A stretch of 64,000 nucleotides of DNA, from positions 559,469-623,468 of the forward strand of contig NZ_KQ948925.1 in the NCBI RefSeq assembly GCF_001514235.1. Reading direction: 5' to 3'. Within the stretch, counting starts at the first letter, position 1. Every line of letters starts with the position of its first letter. This document shows, one piece after another, positions 7,919 to 17,100 of this stretch. The notes below the pieces were generated by a model. It was not told where the DNA came from, made no database searches, and saw only the letters and a list, made by a program, of their open reading frames with translations. The position numbers were made by a program, and so were the translations under genes. This stretch comes from Streptomyces caeruleatus (GTDB lineage Bacteria; Actinomycetota; Actinomycetes; Streptomycetales; Streptomycetaceae).

Positions 7919-8398
7919 TCAGTCACGCGGGGTGCGCAGGGCCAGGAGGGCGATGTCGTCGTGGCCGTCGCCGGGATGGTGGTCGGCGAGGTGTCGTACG
8001 AAGTCGTCCAGCGGCAGGTGCGCGCGGTCGGCGGCGAGTCCGGCGAGCTCGGCCAGGCCCTGGTCGATGGAGCGGTCGGGGTGTTCGACGAGGCCGTCGG
8101 TGAAGAAGAGCACGGTGGCCCCGGCGGGCACGGAGCGGACGTGGTCGGGGCGGACGTGGTCGGGGCGGTCCTGGTCGATGTCGACCGCGAGCGGCAGGCC
8201 CGGCTCGGCGTCGAGGTACACCGTGTGCCGGTCGGGGCCGATCACCAGCACCGCGTCCAGCAGACCCTGCAGCCGGTCCTTGGCGGTGGCCAGTTCCCGC
8301 AGCTGCGCGGCGATCTCTTCCAGCCGGACATCCGGCCGCCGGGTCGCATCGGCAGCGGCATCGTCCGGCAGTTCGGGTTCGTCCTCCTTGCCCGCCAT
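7919..8398 (-). pseudogene. Remnant of GAF/SpoIIE-type PP2C phosphatase with internal deletion
   Basis: The 159-residue product has the N-terminal coiled segment that normally leads into a GAF domain (QLRELATAKDRLQGLLDAVL). It then jumps directly to the last third of a SpoIIE phosphatase (DAEPGLPLAVD ... TVLFFTDGLVEHPDRSIDQGL ... DDIALLAL). The GAF domain and the first half of the phosphatase, with its first metal-binding aspartates, are missing. The reading frame has stayed open, so it may be translated but should not be an active phosphatase. A 15-base tandem repeat lies in the same gene. A full-length relative of the phosphatase part is seen at the right edge of the window. Confidence 0.65.
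8136..8165. repeat. 15-base tandem repeat
   Basis: The unit CGGACGTGGTCGGGG occurs twice perfectly (8136-8150, 8151-8165), followed by a degenerate third copy to 8180. It is in frame in the phosphatase remnant and duplicates five residues (RPDHV). Confidence 0.8.
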
Positions 8399-8540
8399 CC
8401 CTTCGTCGTCGTCTCGTGACCGGCCGAACGGGCATCGACCGGCCGCGGCCCTTTCCCCGCCACGTTTCCGAGGTTCGTGACGGATCGCGATCCGCTGACA
8501 CTTTCCGGTGAAAACGGGGAGCCGCTCGGCCCCGACGGAG

Positions 8541-9473
8541 TCAGCCCGTGGACGCGAACGCCGTCGCGAGGCCGAGGGCGCCCTCGCGCACCCCGCGTAC
8601 GGTGATCGCCTCCGTGGCCGGAAGCCGGCCGAGCAGGGAGCTGGACAGGCAGGTGTTCTCCGGGCGGGAGGCGTACCGGGTGCCGGCGCGGGGCGTCGGA
8701 ACGACCAGGTGCGGCGGCGCGCCCAGAGTCTCCGCGACCACCGAGGCCCACGCGGCGCGGCTCACCCGGTCCGGGCCGCCCAGGTGCAGGACCGTCGGCA
8801 CGGGTTGCCCGGCGTCCAGAACCGCCGCCGTCACCTCGGCCACGTCGTCCACGAGTACCGGTGTCGTCCACTGGTCGTGGGGCACCGTGACGGGTTCGCC
8901 GCGCAGGAGCCGGTGGGCGCACGCGGCGAAGAAGTTGAGCCACTTGCCGGCGTCCACCGGTTCGTGGCCGTAGACGAGGCTGACCCGCAGCACCACCGGG
9001 TCCGTGGCCGCGTCGAGCAGGGTCTCCTCCGCGCTCAGCTTGGCGCGGCCGTAGGCGTTGGCAGGCGCCACCGGGGTGTCCTCGGCGTTGTAGGGGCGGG
9101 ATCCGTCGAAGACGTTGTCGGTGGAGATCATCAGCACGCGGGCGTCACCCGCCGCCGAGGCGACGTTGGCGGTCGCCACGGTGTGCGCCGCGACGGCCTG
9201 TTCCGGTTGCTCCTCGCACCAGGTGACATCGGACGGGCCGTGCACCAGGACCACGCGGCGCGGTCTCAGCCGGGCCAGGAGCCGGTGGCACGCCGCGGCG
9301 TCGGTGGCGTCCAGGGGCTGCCACCGGACGCCGGTGGGCAGCGGATGCCCGGGACGGCTCCGTGAGGTGACGGTGACGGCCTCGCCCGCCGCGGCCAGCC
9401 GTCGCGCGATGCCCGTGCCGACGAAACCGGCGCCTACGACGAGGGTTCCGTCTGCCGGACTCCCGGCGCTCAT
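8541..9473 (-). CDS. RmlD-like NAD(P)-dependent sugar/cyclitol reductase
   Basis: A 310-residue extended short-chain reductase of the RmlD (dTDP-4-dehydrorhamnose reductase) type. Seen: the dinucleotide-binding GAGFVGTGIARRLAAAG, the strand VLMISTDNVFDGS and the active-site tyrosine and lysine in ANAYGRAKLSAEE. It is the last of the 14 coupled minus-strand genes; its ATG overlaps the ROK kinase stop (ATGA). The acarbose pathway needs reduction and dehydration of a C7-cyclitol phosphate, done in Actinoplanes by AcbL and AcbN. No recognisable AcbL is in this window, so this protein is the best candidate for such a redox step (inference). A role in deoxysugar reduction is the alternative. Confidence 0.8.
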   Translation of the reverse strand: MSAGSPADGTLVVGAGFVGTGIARRLAAAGEAVTVTSRSRPGHPLPTGVRWQPLDATDAAACHRLLARLRPRRVVLVHGPSDVTWCEEQPEQAVAAHTVATANVASAAGDARVLMISTDNVFDGSRPYNAEDTPVAPANAYGRAKLSAEETLLDAATDPVVLRVSLVYGHEPVDAGKWLNFFAACAHRLLRGEPVTVPHDQWTTPVLVDDVAEVTAAVLDAGQPVPTVLHLGGPDRVSRAAWASVVAETLGAPPHLVVPTPRAGTRYASRPENTCLSSSLLGRLPATEAITVRGVREGALGLATAFASTG

Positions 9474-10525
9474 CGCGCGCCCGCCGGGGTGGGCACCGCC
9501 ATGCGGTGGGCCAGCAGCCTGCCGGCGCCGATCAGGCCGTGGTCGTCGTCCGGGCTGCCCAGCGACACCAGGGCGTCGACCGCGTGCGCGTCGAGCCCGA
9601 AGCAGCCCAGGCGCACCAGTTCGGCGACCAGCAGCTCCCGGTAGCGTTCGCCGACCGCCAGGGCGAAACCTCCGATCAGGATGTACCGGCACACCCCGAT
9701 CGACGTGAAGACCGCACCCACGGCCTGCGCGAGGTGGGTGAGAGTGCCTCGCAGCACCTCGGTGGTGAAGGCGTCGCCGTCCCGGACCGCGGCGGCGACC
9801 GCCGGGTTGTCGACGGCGTCGGCGCGGCCGTCGCACAGCGCGGCGAGCCGGGAGCGGGCGAAGCCGGCCGGGTCGGCGTCGGCCGCGCGGCGGACCGCGG
9901 CCAGCGCGCCCCGCCCGGAAGCGACGGCGCCGAGATGTCCGCGCCCGCCGCAGTCGCACAACGGGGCCGTCGGGGAGGGGTCGCACACCCAGTGGCCGAG
10001 TTCGCCGCCGTGTCCGTCCGCGTCCAGCAGCACTTCGCCGGCCCGGAAGACCTTGTTGCCGATGCCGGAACTGACCGTCAGCAGACAGAAGGGCTCGGTC
10101 TCGGTCGCCGCGTAGCGCCACGCGGCGGCGGTCAGGTCGTTGACGACGACGACCGGTGCGCCGATCCGTTCCGTCAGCAGCCGGCCGAGGGGCAGCGGGT
10201 CGCCGCGGCGCCCCCACACCGTGGGAGCGGCCAGGACGAGTCCTGCGGCCGAGATCGGCCCGGCGAAGGCCACTGCGACGGCCCGGGGAGCCGCGCCCTC
10301 GGCGTGCCGGGCCGTCTCCTGGACGATCTGGTCCACGACCCGCTCCTGCAGGGCGGCCACGGAGTCCCGCGGATGGCGGACCCTGCCCTCGACCGGCACC
10401 CGGCGCACCCGGGAGACGGTCGACGTCACCGGGTCGTAGCTCCCGGTGCGCAGTGTCGTACCTCCCACGTCGAGCACGGTGAACGCGCCGTCGAAGGCCG
10501 CGGATTCAGGCTGCGGGACGGTCAT
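9470..10525 (-). CDS. acbM: ROK-family kinase, AcbM-like C7-cyclitol 7-kinase candidate
   Basis: A 351-residue ROK-family kinase. The ATP motif is FTVLDVGGTTLRTGS, the sugar-binding glutamate region is LLDADGHGGELGHWVCDP and the zinc-type cysteine motif is PLCDCGGRGHLG. In the acarbose pathway AcbM, also a ROK kinase, phosphorylates 2-epi-5-epi-valiolone at O-7; here the gene is two places downstream of the valiolone synthase. The ATG at 10525 has a GGAGGAG site and overlaps the cupin gene by 20 bases. It is named by family and context; a glucokinase role cannot be excluded. Confidence 0.78.
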   Translation of the reverse strand: MTVPQPESAAFDGAFTVLDVGGTTLRTGSYDPVTSTVSRVRRVPVEGRVRHPRDSVAALQERVVDQIVQETARHAEGAAPRAVAVAFAGPISAAGLVLAAPTVWGRRGDPLPLGRLLTERIGAPVVVVNDLTAAAWRYAATETEPFCLLTVSSGIGNKVFRAGEVLLDADGHGGELGHWVCDPSPTAPLCDCGGRGHLGAVASGRGALAAVRRAADADPAGFARSRLAALCDGRADAVDNPAVAAAVRDGDAFTTEVLRGTLTHLAQAVGAVFTSIGVCRYILIGGFALAVGERYRELLVAELVRLGCFGLDAHAVDALVSLGSPDDDHGLIGAGRLLAHRMAVPTPAGAR

Positions 10526-10880
10526 GGAGCTCCTCCTCGAAGACCAGAAGCCACAGTTCGGCGGCCGAGTCGTTGACGAGGCCGTGCTCTCCGTACGGGC
10601 GGTTGACGACGACGTCGCCGGCGCCGACACGGAACTCCGCTCCGTCCCGGTACATCAGGCCGCTACCGCTGAGCACCACGTACGTCTCACGGTCCCGGCC
10701 GTGCCGGTGGCGTCCGACGGAGGTGCCGGGCGGCAGCACGGCGATGTCGATGAACTCCGCTCCCGGGGCGCCCTCGGCGCGGGTGAACAGGCGGTGGGCG
10801 AGGATCGTGCCGAGTCCGCCGTGGTCGTGCTCCTTGCCCGTCAGGAGCTGGTCGAGGTTCCGTACGTCGTCGCTGCTCAT
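10506..10880 (-). CDS. Cupin-domain protein in the cyclitol operon
   Basis: A 124-residue single cupin. Metal-binding motif 1 is GTSVGRHRHGRDRETYVVLSG and motif 2 is around NRPYGEHGLVN. It sits between the valiolone synthase and the ROK kinase with overlaps on both sides (4 and 20 bases), so it must be made with them. The acarbose pathway has a 2-epimerase step on valiolone 7-phosphate (AcbO); a cupin isomerase could fill that role here, but this is inference from position only. A regulatory or sugar-isomerase role is the alternative. Confidence 0.75.
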   Translation of the reverse strand: MSSDDVRNLDQLLTGKEHDHGGLGTILAHRLFTRAEGAPGAEFIDIAVLPPGTSVGRHRHGRDRETYVVLSGSGLMYRDGAEFRVGAGDVVVNRPYGEHGLVNDSAAELWLLVFEEELHDRPAA

Positions 10881-12058
10881 CGAGTGCCTCCCGCCTGCGC
10901 CAGGGCGTCCAGCGCGCCCCGCAGCACGTCCGCCGGAACGTCCTCCAACTGCTCCACGAAGTCCGCCTTACCGATGCCGGTCGGCACCACCAGGTGCAGC
11001 TTGCGGCCGCGGCGCTGCCAGGACGCCCGCAGCGCCTGCGTCATCAGCTCGGGTGTGCAGGTGTCCGGGTCGAACACGGGCAGGCCGATACGGCGCAACA
11101 GGTTCACCACCCGCTCGCAGCTCTCCTCGTCGAGGAGCCCCAGCAGCCGGGCCAGGTGCGCCGACAGTGCCATGTCGACGGCGACCGCCTCGCCGTGTTC
11201 CAGGCGGTGGCCGCCCGCCGTCTCGATCACCGGGCTGAAGGTGTGCCCGAAGTCGACGAGCCGGGCCAGGTCGTGCTCCCTGAGGTTGGGGCAGAGCTCC
11301 TCCATCATCAGCCGCATGGAGGTGCGTACGACGTACGTCTCGAACGCGCCGTCGGTGGACCGCTGGAAGGCGTCCGGGTGTTCCTCCAGCGCCCGGAACA
11401 GGTCGGCGTCCAGGATCACGGCCATCTTCACGATCTCCGCCAGGCCGCAGCGGATCTCGCGGGCCGGCAGGGTGGCGAGCAGGGCCGGGTCGTTGAGCGA
11501 GGCGTGCGCCGGGTGGTAGGCGCCGAACATGTTCTTGGTGTTCAGCGCGTTGACGCCGGTCTTCACGCCGACGCCGACGTCCACCTGCCCCACCAGGGTG
11601 GTGTTGACCTTGATGTAGCGGATGCCGCGGGAGTACATCGAGGCCGCGAAGCCCACGACGTCGGCGACTATCCCGCCACCCACGGCGAGCATCACGCCGT
11701 GCCGGTCGAGCCCGGTCTCCTTGGCGATGGCGCACACCCGTTCCGCCGACTCCAGGGTCTTGCTCCGTTCGCCGCTGTCGATGGTGTGCACGCTCCAACT
11801 CCCGGGCTCCAGACGGGCGTTGAGATAGGCGCGCAGCCGGTCACCGTAGAGGCGGTCCACGGTGGGGCCGACGAAGGCGACCACCCGGCGGCCCTCCACG
11901 TACCCAGCGAGCAGCGGGTTGTGCGGGTCGAGCACTCCGTCGGTGACGTCCACGCGGTAGCGCGTGCCGTCCGGTGCCAGCAGGTCGAAGCCGCCGGGGT
12001 CCTCGTGGACCCCCTCACCATGGACTCCCTCAACCCGAGCAAGGGCCTGGCCTGACAT
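10877..12058 (-). CDS. acbC: 2-epi-5-epi-valiolone synthase (sugar phosphate cyclase)
   Basis: A 393-residue cyclase of the dehydroquinate-synthase superfamily. It should convert sedoheptulose 7-phosphate to 2-epi-5-epi-valiolone, the entry step to C7N-aminocyclitols. NAD site: MLAVGGGIVADVVGFAAS. Zinc ligands: Glu in RCGLAEIVKMAVI, His in LVDFGHTFSPVIE and His in RLEHGEAVAVDM. The segment VGVKTGVNALNTKNMFGAYH has the KTGVN..KN..G.Y pattern of valiolone synthases (AcbC, ValA), not that of dehydroquinate synthases. The ATG at 12058 has a GAGGAGAG site and overlaps the amylomaltase gene by 29 bases. This is the diagnostic gene of the cluster. Confidence 0.92.
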   Translation of the reverse strand: MSGQALARVEGVHGEGVHEDPGGFDLLAPDGTRYRVDVTDGVLDPHNPLLAGYVEGRRVVAFVGPTVDRLYGDRLRAYLNARLEPGSWSVHTIDSGERSKTLESAERVCAIAKETGLDRHGVMLAVGGGIVADVVGFAASMYSRGIRYIKVNTTLVGQVDVGVGVKTGVNALNTKNMFGAYHPAHASLNDPALLATLPAREIRCGLAEIVKMAVILDADLFRALEEHPDAFQRSTDGAFETYVVRTSMRLMMEELCPNLREHDLARLVDFGHTFSPVIETAGGHRLEHGEAVAVDMALSAHLARLLGLLDEESCERVVNLLRRIGLPVFDPDTCTPELMTQALRASWQRRGRKLHLVVPTGIGKADFVEQLEDVPADVLRGALDALAQAGGTR

Positions 12059-14144
12059 CTCTCTCCTCGGTCTTCGTTGCGTTCGGTCCGCCGGCGGTGA
12101 ACACGCGGGCGAGAGCCTGTACGTCGGGATGGCCGGCCAGGTCGTCGAGGGGCACCGGCCGGCCGTGCCGGTCGGCCACCGGCAGCCGCCAGTTGGGGTG
12201 CACGTCCGCGGTGCCGGGGAGGTTCTGGGGCCGGCGGTCACCGGTGGCGTCCGGCAGCCACACCCCGAGCAGCGTCGACGGCGTACGGGTCAGAAAACGG
12301 TGCAGGGCGACGACCTCGCCCTCGGCGTCGGGCAGCAGCCCCAGCCGGCGCAACTCCGCCAGCCATCCGTCCCGTTCGGCCGCCGCCTCCGCCTTCTCCT
12401 CGGATTCCGGGCGGGTCAGCAGACCCAGCCGGGCACGCAGGTCGACGTGCTCGCCGGTCAGCCAGGCCGCGGTGGTGGGCAGGTCGTGGGTGGTCAGGGT
12501 GGCCAGACAGTTGGTGCGCCACCGCTCCGGCGGCAGCGGGCCGTGCCGTCCTTCCGAGCCGCCCAGGTACTCGAACCGCTGCACGGAGGTGCCGAGTACG
12601 CCGCGCGCGGCCAGCTGCTCGCGGACCCCGCGCTCGACCGTGCCGAGGTCCTCGCCGATCACCGCCACTTTGGCCCGGTGCGCCTCCAGCAGCAGCACGC
12701 CGAGCATGGCCTCGGCGTCGTAGCGGACGTACGTCCCCTCGGCCGGCGGGCGGCCCTCGGGCACCCACCACAGCCGGAACAGGCCCATGACGTGGTCGAC
12801 CCGCAGGGCACCGGCGTGCCGCATGCCGGCCCGCAGCAGCCCGGCGAGCGGCCGGTATCCCTCGGCGGCCAGCGCGTCGGGCCGCCACGGCGGCTGGCCC
12901 CAGTCCTGGCCGAGCGGATTGAAGTCGTCCGGCGGGGCCCCGACGCTCATCCGGTCGGCCAGACAGTGCTGCAGCGCCCAGGCGTCCGCCCCCTCGGGTG
13001 CGACGCCCACCGCGAGGTCGTGCACCAGGCCGATGTCCATGCCGACGTCCTTCGCCGCCTGTTGAGCCGCGGCGAGCTGCTCGTCGGTGATCCACGCCAG
13101 CCACTGGTGGAACGCGACTTCGTCGGCCAGTTCCGCCCGCGCCGCAGCCACCCGCGGCGAGCGCGGGTCGCGCAGCCCGTCGGGCCAGGACCGCCAGGAG
13201 CGGCCGTGGACGTCGGCCAGCGCGCACCAGGTCGCGAAGTGCGTCAGGTCCTCGCCCTCCCGGGCGACGAAGTCCTGCAGCGCCGCCCGGCGGCCCGGCG
13301 TCAACGGCACCTCGTACACGTGGCGCAGCGCCTGGTGCTTGAGCGCGCGTACGCTCTCCCGGTCGATCAGCGTCTCGCCGCGCAGTACGCGCCCGTTGAG
13401 CACCCTGGCTCGGGCGGCACAGGCGTCCACCGCCCAGCGGGCCTCCCCGGCGAGATACCGGTATTCCGGCACGTCCTCCACCCGCACGTGCATCGGGTCG
13501 GCGAAGCGCCGCGAACTCGGCCGGTACGGCGAGGGATCGGGCAGCGGCCCGGGCTCCACCGCGTGCAGGGGTCCCAACTGCACGAAGTCGGCGGCCAGTT
13601 CACGGCCTGACCAGGCGGCCAGCTCCGCGAGGTCGGCCAGATCGCCCATGCCCCAGGATCTGCGGGAGAGCACCGAGTACAGCTGGATCAGGAAGCCCCA
13701 GCCGCGCCGCTCGGGCACGGGTACGCGGTCGGGCACCGACAGCAGGGGGGCGGATGCCCGCCGTGCGCCGGCGCGCACGTGCAGGACGTGGGCGCCGGGT
13801 GGCAGCGGGGCGGTGAGCGCTGCTTCGCCGCCGCCTTCCAGGGCGACCCGGACCTCGGCGTCGGGGGGCAGCCGCAGCGACGGGAGCGACCCCGGCGACC
13901 CTGCGCGGACCACGGCGCAGGCCGGCAGCAGCCGGTGCGCGTCCGCCGTACGGCGGACGGCGAGAGCGTGTCGGGCGGCGTCCGGGGTGCTCGCGTCCAC
14001 GCCGCACGCGGCCAGGACGCTGACCAGCGTGTCCGCGGCGACGGTGATCCTATGGCCCCGGTCGGTGGTGTACTCGGTGCTCACGCCGTGCGCGCGGGCC
14101 AGTTCCCGCAGGGAGGCGTCGGGTGTGGAGGTGGGCGGCTTCAC
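12030..14144 (-). CDS. malQ: 4-alpha-glucanotransferase (amylomaltase, AcbQ-like)
   Basis: A 704-residue GH77 amylomaltase that transfers maltooligosaccharide units. GH77 motifs: YSVLSRRSWGMGDL, the nucleophile Asp in HAGALRVDHVMGLFRLWW, the acid/base Glu in VAVIGEDLGTV and the third carboxylate in TLTTHDLPTTAAW. A long N-terminal domain precedes the barrel, as usual in actinobacterial MalQ. The GTG at 14144 overlaps the upstream stop (GTGA). In the acarbose cluster AcbQ is an amylomaltase thought to supply or modify the maltosyl acceptor; the position between the cyclitol and glycosyltransferase genes fits that. Confidence 0.93.
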   Translation of the reverse strand: MKPPTSTPDASLRELARAHGVSTEYTTDRGHRITVAADTLVSVLAACGVDASTPDAARHALAVRRTADAHRLLPACAVVRAGSPGSLPSLRLPPDAEVRVALEGGGEAALTAPLPPGAHVLHVRAGARRASAPLLSVPDRVPVPERRGWGFLIQLYSVLSRRSWGMGDLADLAELAAWSGRELAADFVQLGPLHAVEPGPLPDPSPYRPSSRRFADPMHVRVEDVPEYRYLAGEARWAVDACAARARVLNGRVLRGETLIDRESVRALKHQALRHVYEVPLTPGRRAALQDFVAREGEDLTHFATWCALADVHGRSWRSWPDGLRDPRSPRVAAARAELADEVAFHQWLAWITDEQLAAAQQAAKDVGMDIGLVHDLAVGVAPEGADAWALQHCLADRMSVGAPPDDFNPLGQDWGQPPWRPDALAAEGYRPLAGLLRAGMRHAGALRVDHVMGLFRLWWVPEGRPPAEGTYVRYDAEAMLGVLLLEAHRAKVAVIGEDLGTVERGVREQLAARGVLGTSVQRFEYLGGSEGRHGPLPPERWRTNCLATLTTHDLPTTAAWLTGEHVDLRARLGLLTRPESEEKAEAAAERDGWLAELRRLGLLPDAEGEVVALHRFLTRTPSTLLGVWLPDATGDRRPQNLPGTADVHPNWRLPVADRHGRPVPLDDLAGHPDVQALARVFTAGGPNATKTEERDVRPGPCSG

Positions 14145-17100
14145 GGGCCTTCCTCCAGCGGCGTGAAGAGGCGTTCGAGGACGGCGGCGACCCCGTCCTC
14201 GTCGTTGCCGGGAGCCACTTCGTCGGCCATCGCCCGCAGGTCCTGGTGGGCGCCCGCGACGGCCACGCCGTGCGCGGCCCACGCCAGCAGCGGGATGTCG
14301 TTGGGCATGTCGCCGAAGGCCACGGTGTCGGCGCCGGTGAAGCCGAGCAGTTCGGCGGCGCGGGCGACGCCGGTGCCCTTGTCGGTGCCCGCGGGCAGGA
14401 CCTCCACCATGCCCTTGACGGAGTGCACGACGGTCACCTCGCCGCCCGTCAGCTCGCGGGTGACGGCCGCCAGGCGGTCCTCGTCGACGTCCGGGTGGTG
14501 CAGGATCAGCTTGTCGATGGGCGAGGTCCACAGCAGATCACGGTCGGTGGTCAGGTCCCAGCCGTGCCGAACCCGCTCCCCGAAGCCCGCGGTGACCTTG
14601 AACCGGCTCTCCGGAGGCGAGGTGACGATGCCCAGTTCCAGCCGGCCGAGTTCCGCCTCGACCCGGTCGACGACACTGCGGGCGAGGTCGCGGTCCAGGG
14701 CCAGCGAGGACAACAGACGGTCGGCGCCGGCGTCGTACAGTTGCGCGCCCTGGCCGCACACCGCGAGCCCCCGGTAGCCGAGGTTCTCCAGAAGGTGCTT
14801 GCAGGCCACCGCCGGGCGGCCGGTGACCACCAGGTGGTGGGCGCCGGACGCGGTGACCAGGTCCAGGGCGCGGCGGGTGCGCGCGGACACCGTCAGGTCG
14901 CTGCGCAACAGCGTGCCGTCCAGGTCGGTCGCCACGAGCCGGAACGCGGGCTCTGGGACCGGCACGGCGTCCCAGACGATCCGGCCGGAGCGGAGCGTGA
15001 CCATGGCCAGGGCGTGGCCCGCGATGGGCGGCCCGTCCAGGGCTCCCGTGAACACGCCGTCGCCGTCGCCTTCGGCGGTGAGCGGTCGCAGGGCGGCGCC
15101 GGTGGCCGGAGGTGATGGTTCGTCGGAGGCGAGGGTCTCGGCGGCGGACTCCAGTGCGGGGGCCGGGGGGCTCTCACCGGCGGTGGTACCGGGTACTTCG
15201 TCCACGACCTCCACGCGGGCCGCTTCGGGGTGGCTGTAGCGCACCCGCCAGGTGCCGTCCGGATCGACGGCGAGACGGAACCGGCCCTTCAGCCGGGCGC
15301 TCAGGTCCGACCTGCCTGCCCGCCGGGCCAGTTCGCCGCAGCGGGCGAAGTCCGCCCGGCGGTGGGCCGCGTCGAACAGCCGCTCCCAGGTGGCAGCGTC
15401 CAGGTCGTCGATGTCGCGCCCGAGGGCACGGGCGAGGGCGTCGGCGTCACCGTGTTCCGTCGCCGCGCGGACGATCAGGTCCCGGTGTTCGGTGTGGGCG
15501 GTGGGGGGCAGCACGTCCAGCCAGCCCCGCTCGACCAGTTCACCGACGAGTTCGTCGCCCTGTTCGCCGACGGCGGGGCGCTTGCGCTCGCCGCGAATCA
15601 GTCGCTCGTAGGCCGTCAGACGCAGTTCGGCGCTGCGGGCCCAGGTGAACGAGCGGCCCAGGCGGCGGGCGTTGGCCGACAGACGGGCGTAGGTGTCGGG
15701 TGCCGTGCGGAAGACCGTCACGGCTTGGCGTATTCGCTCCGCGAGGGCACGGGCGAGGTCGTGGTCGTCGTCGCGGAAGGAACCGGGCACCGAGAAGCCG
15801 GTGGCGTCCGGGGCGTCGAGGGGCCGCTGGTGTCCGAAGTGGGAGGTCACCCGCTGGGCCGTGGCGATCGGCACCGCACCGCAGGCCATGGCCTCGGCCT
15901 GGGCGATGAGGAAGCCGTCGAGCTCGTATTTGGAGGGGAAGAGACAGAAGTCGGCGCTCGTGGCCTGCCTGAAGAGTGTCTCCTCGTCGGCGAGCCGCCA
16001 GTCCAGGTGGACCTGACCCGGATGCCGGTCGGCGAGCCGCTGGAACGCGGCGTTCGCGACGACCGCCGGGCCGTCGCCGCCTCCCCCGGTCGCGCAGCGG
16101 ATCACGAACCCGACGTCCGGGTCGGCGGCCACCACCTCCTCGACCGCCCGCATCAGCTCCAACTGGCCTTTGTGGTGCACCGCGTAGCGGGCCACGTGGG
16201 AGAAGACCGGCCCGGAGACCGTCAGGCCCAGCTCACGGCGGACCGCGCTCCGGTCGACTGCCTCGGGGTCGCGGGCCAGCCAGCTGTCGGCGATACCGCA
16301 TCCGCCGGCCAGCAGCCGGTCCGCGCGTTCACGCAGCCGGCGTGCCACGGGCAGCGAGGCGAACAGGGCCTCGACCGGTGTGTCCGCCCAGGTGACGTAA
16401 TGCTCGCGCTGGCCCGGGGAGACGAAGTCGATCAGGTCCGCGTCGACGGCGATCAGCGGGAACACACCGACGTGGTCCGGGCCGTGCTCGACGTGCATCC
16501 GGGTACCGGCCAGGGCGCGGGCCACGGTCGCCGCCGGGGAGTCCTCGGCGGGCGGCGGCCCGTCGAGCGCGTCGAGATCCACTCCGTGCACGCCGAACAG
16601 GTCCAGGAGCCGCCGCACCTGCGGCCGGTAGACCTTCTGGGTGACGGGGGCGTTCGCGGCGACCGTGCTCACGGTCCGGTAGCGGTCGTCGGCGGCGAGG
16701 ACCGTGGGCAGCAGGTAGTGGTAGGCGGGCTCGAAGCCGTGCACCACCGCCGGACCGTCCCCTGCCGACCCGTCTGCCGGCCCCTCCCCCAGATACCGCC
16801 GCAGGAACCGCAGGCCGTCCACCTGGAACACCAGTGGCTTGAAGAACGCCAGGTCCCGGCCCTCGGTGGCCGGAGGCGGGTAGAGCCGGTCCGGCAGCAG
16901 GTCCAGATGGGAGTCGGACAGCAGGTACACGTCGACGCCGTCCAGCCGCAGCAGATGCGCGCGGGTGTCCAGGTCGAGCAGGATCTCGGCGGGCTGGTCC
17001 GGCCACACCTTGGGGTCCGGCACCAGCGGGACCGTGTGGGTGTCGCGGTAGTCGAGTTCGCGTAGGTCGTACCGCTGCCGCAGCGCCTCCAGGTGGCCGT

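Noticed and set aside
10877..12058. Dehydroquinate synthase of the shikimate pathway
   Set aside because: The KTGVN..KN..G.Y segment and the absence of other shikimate genes favour valiolone synthase.
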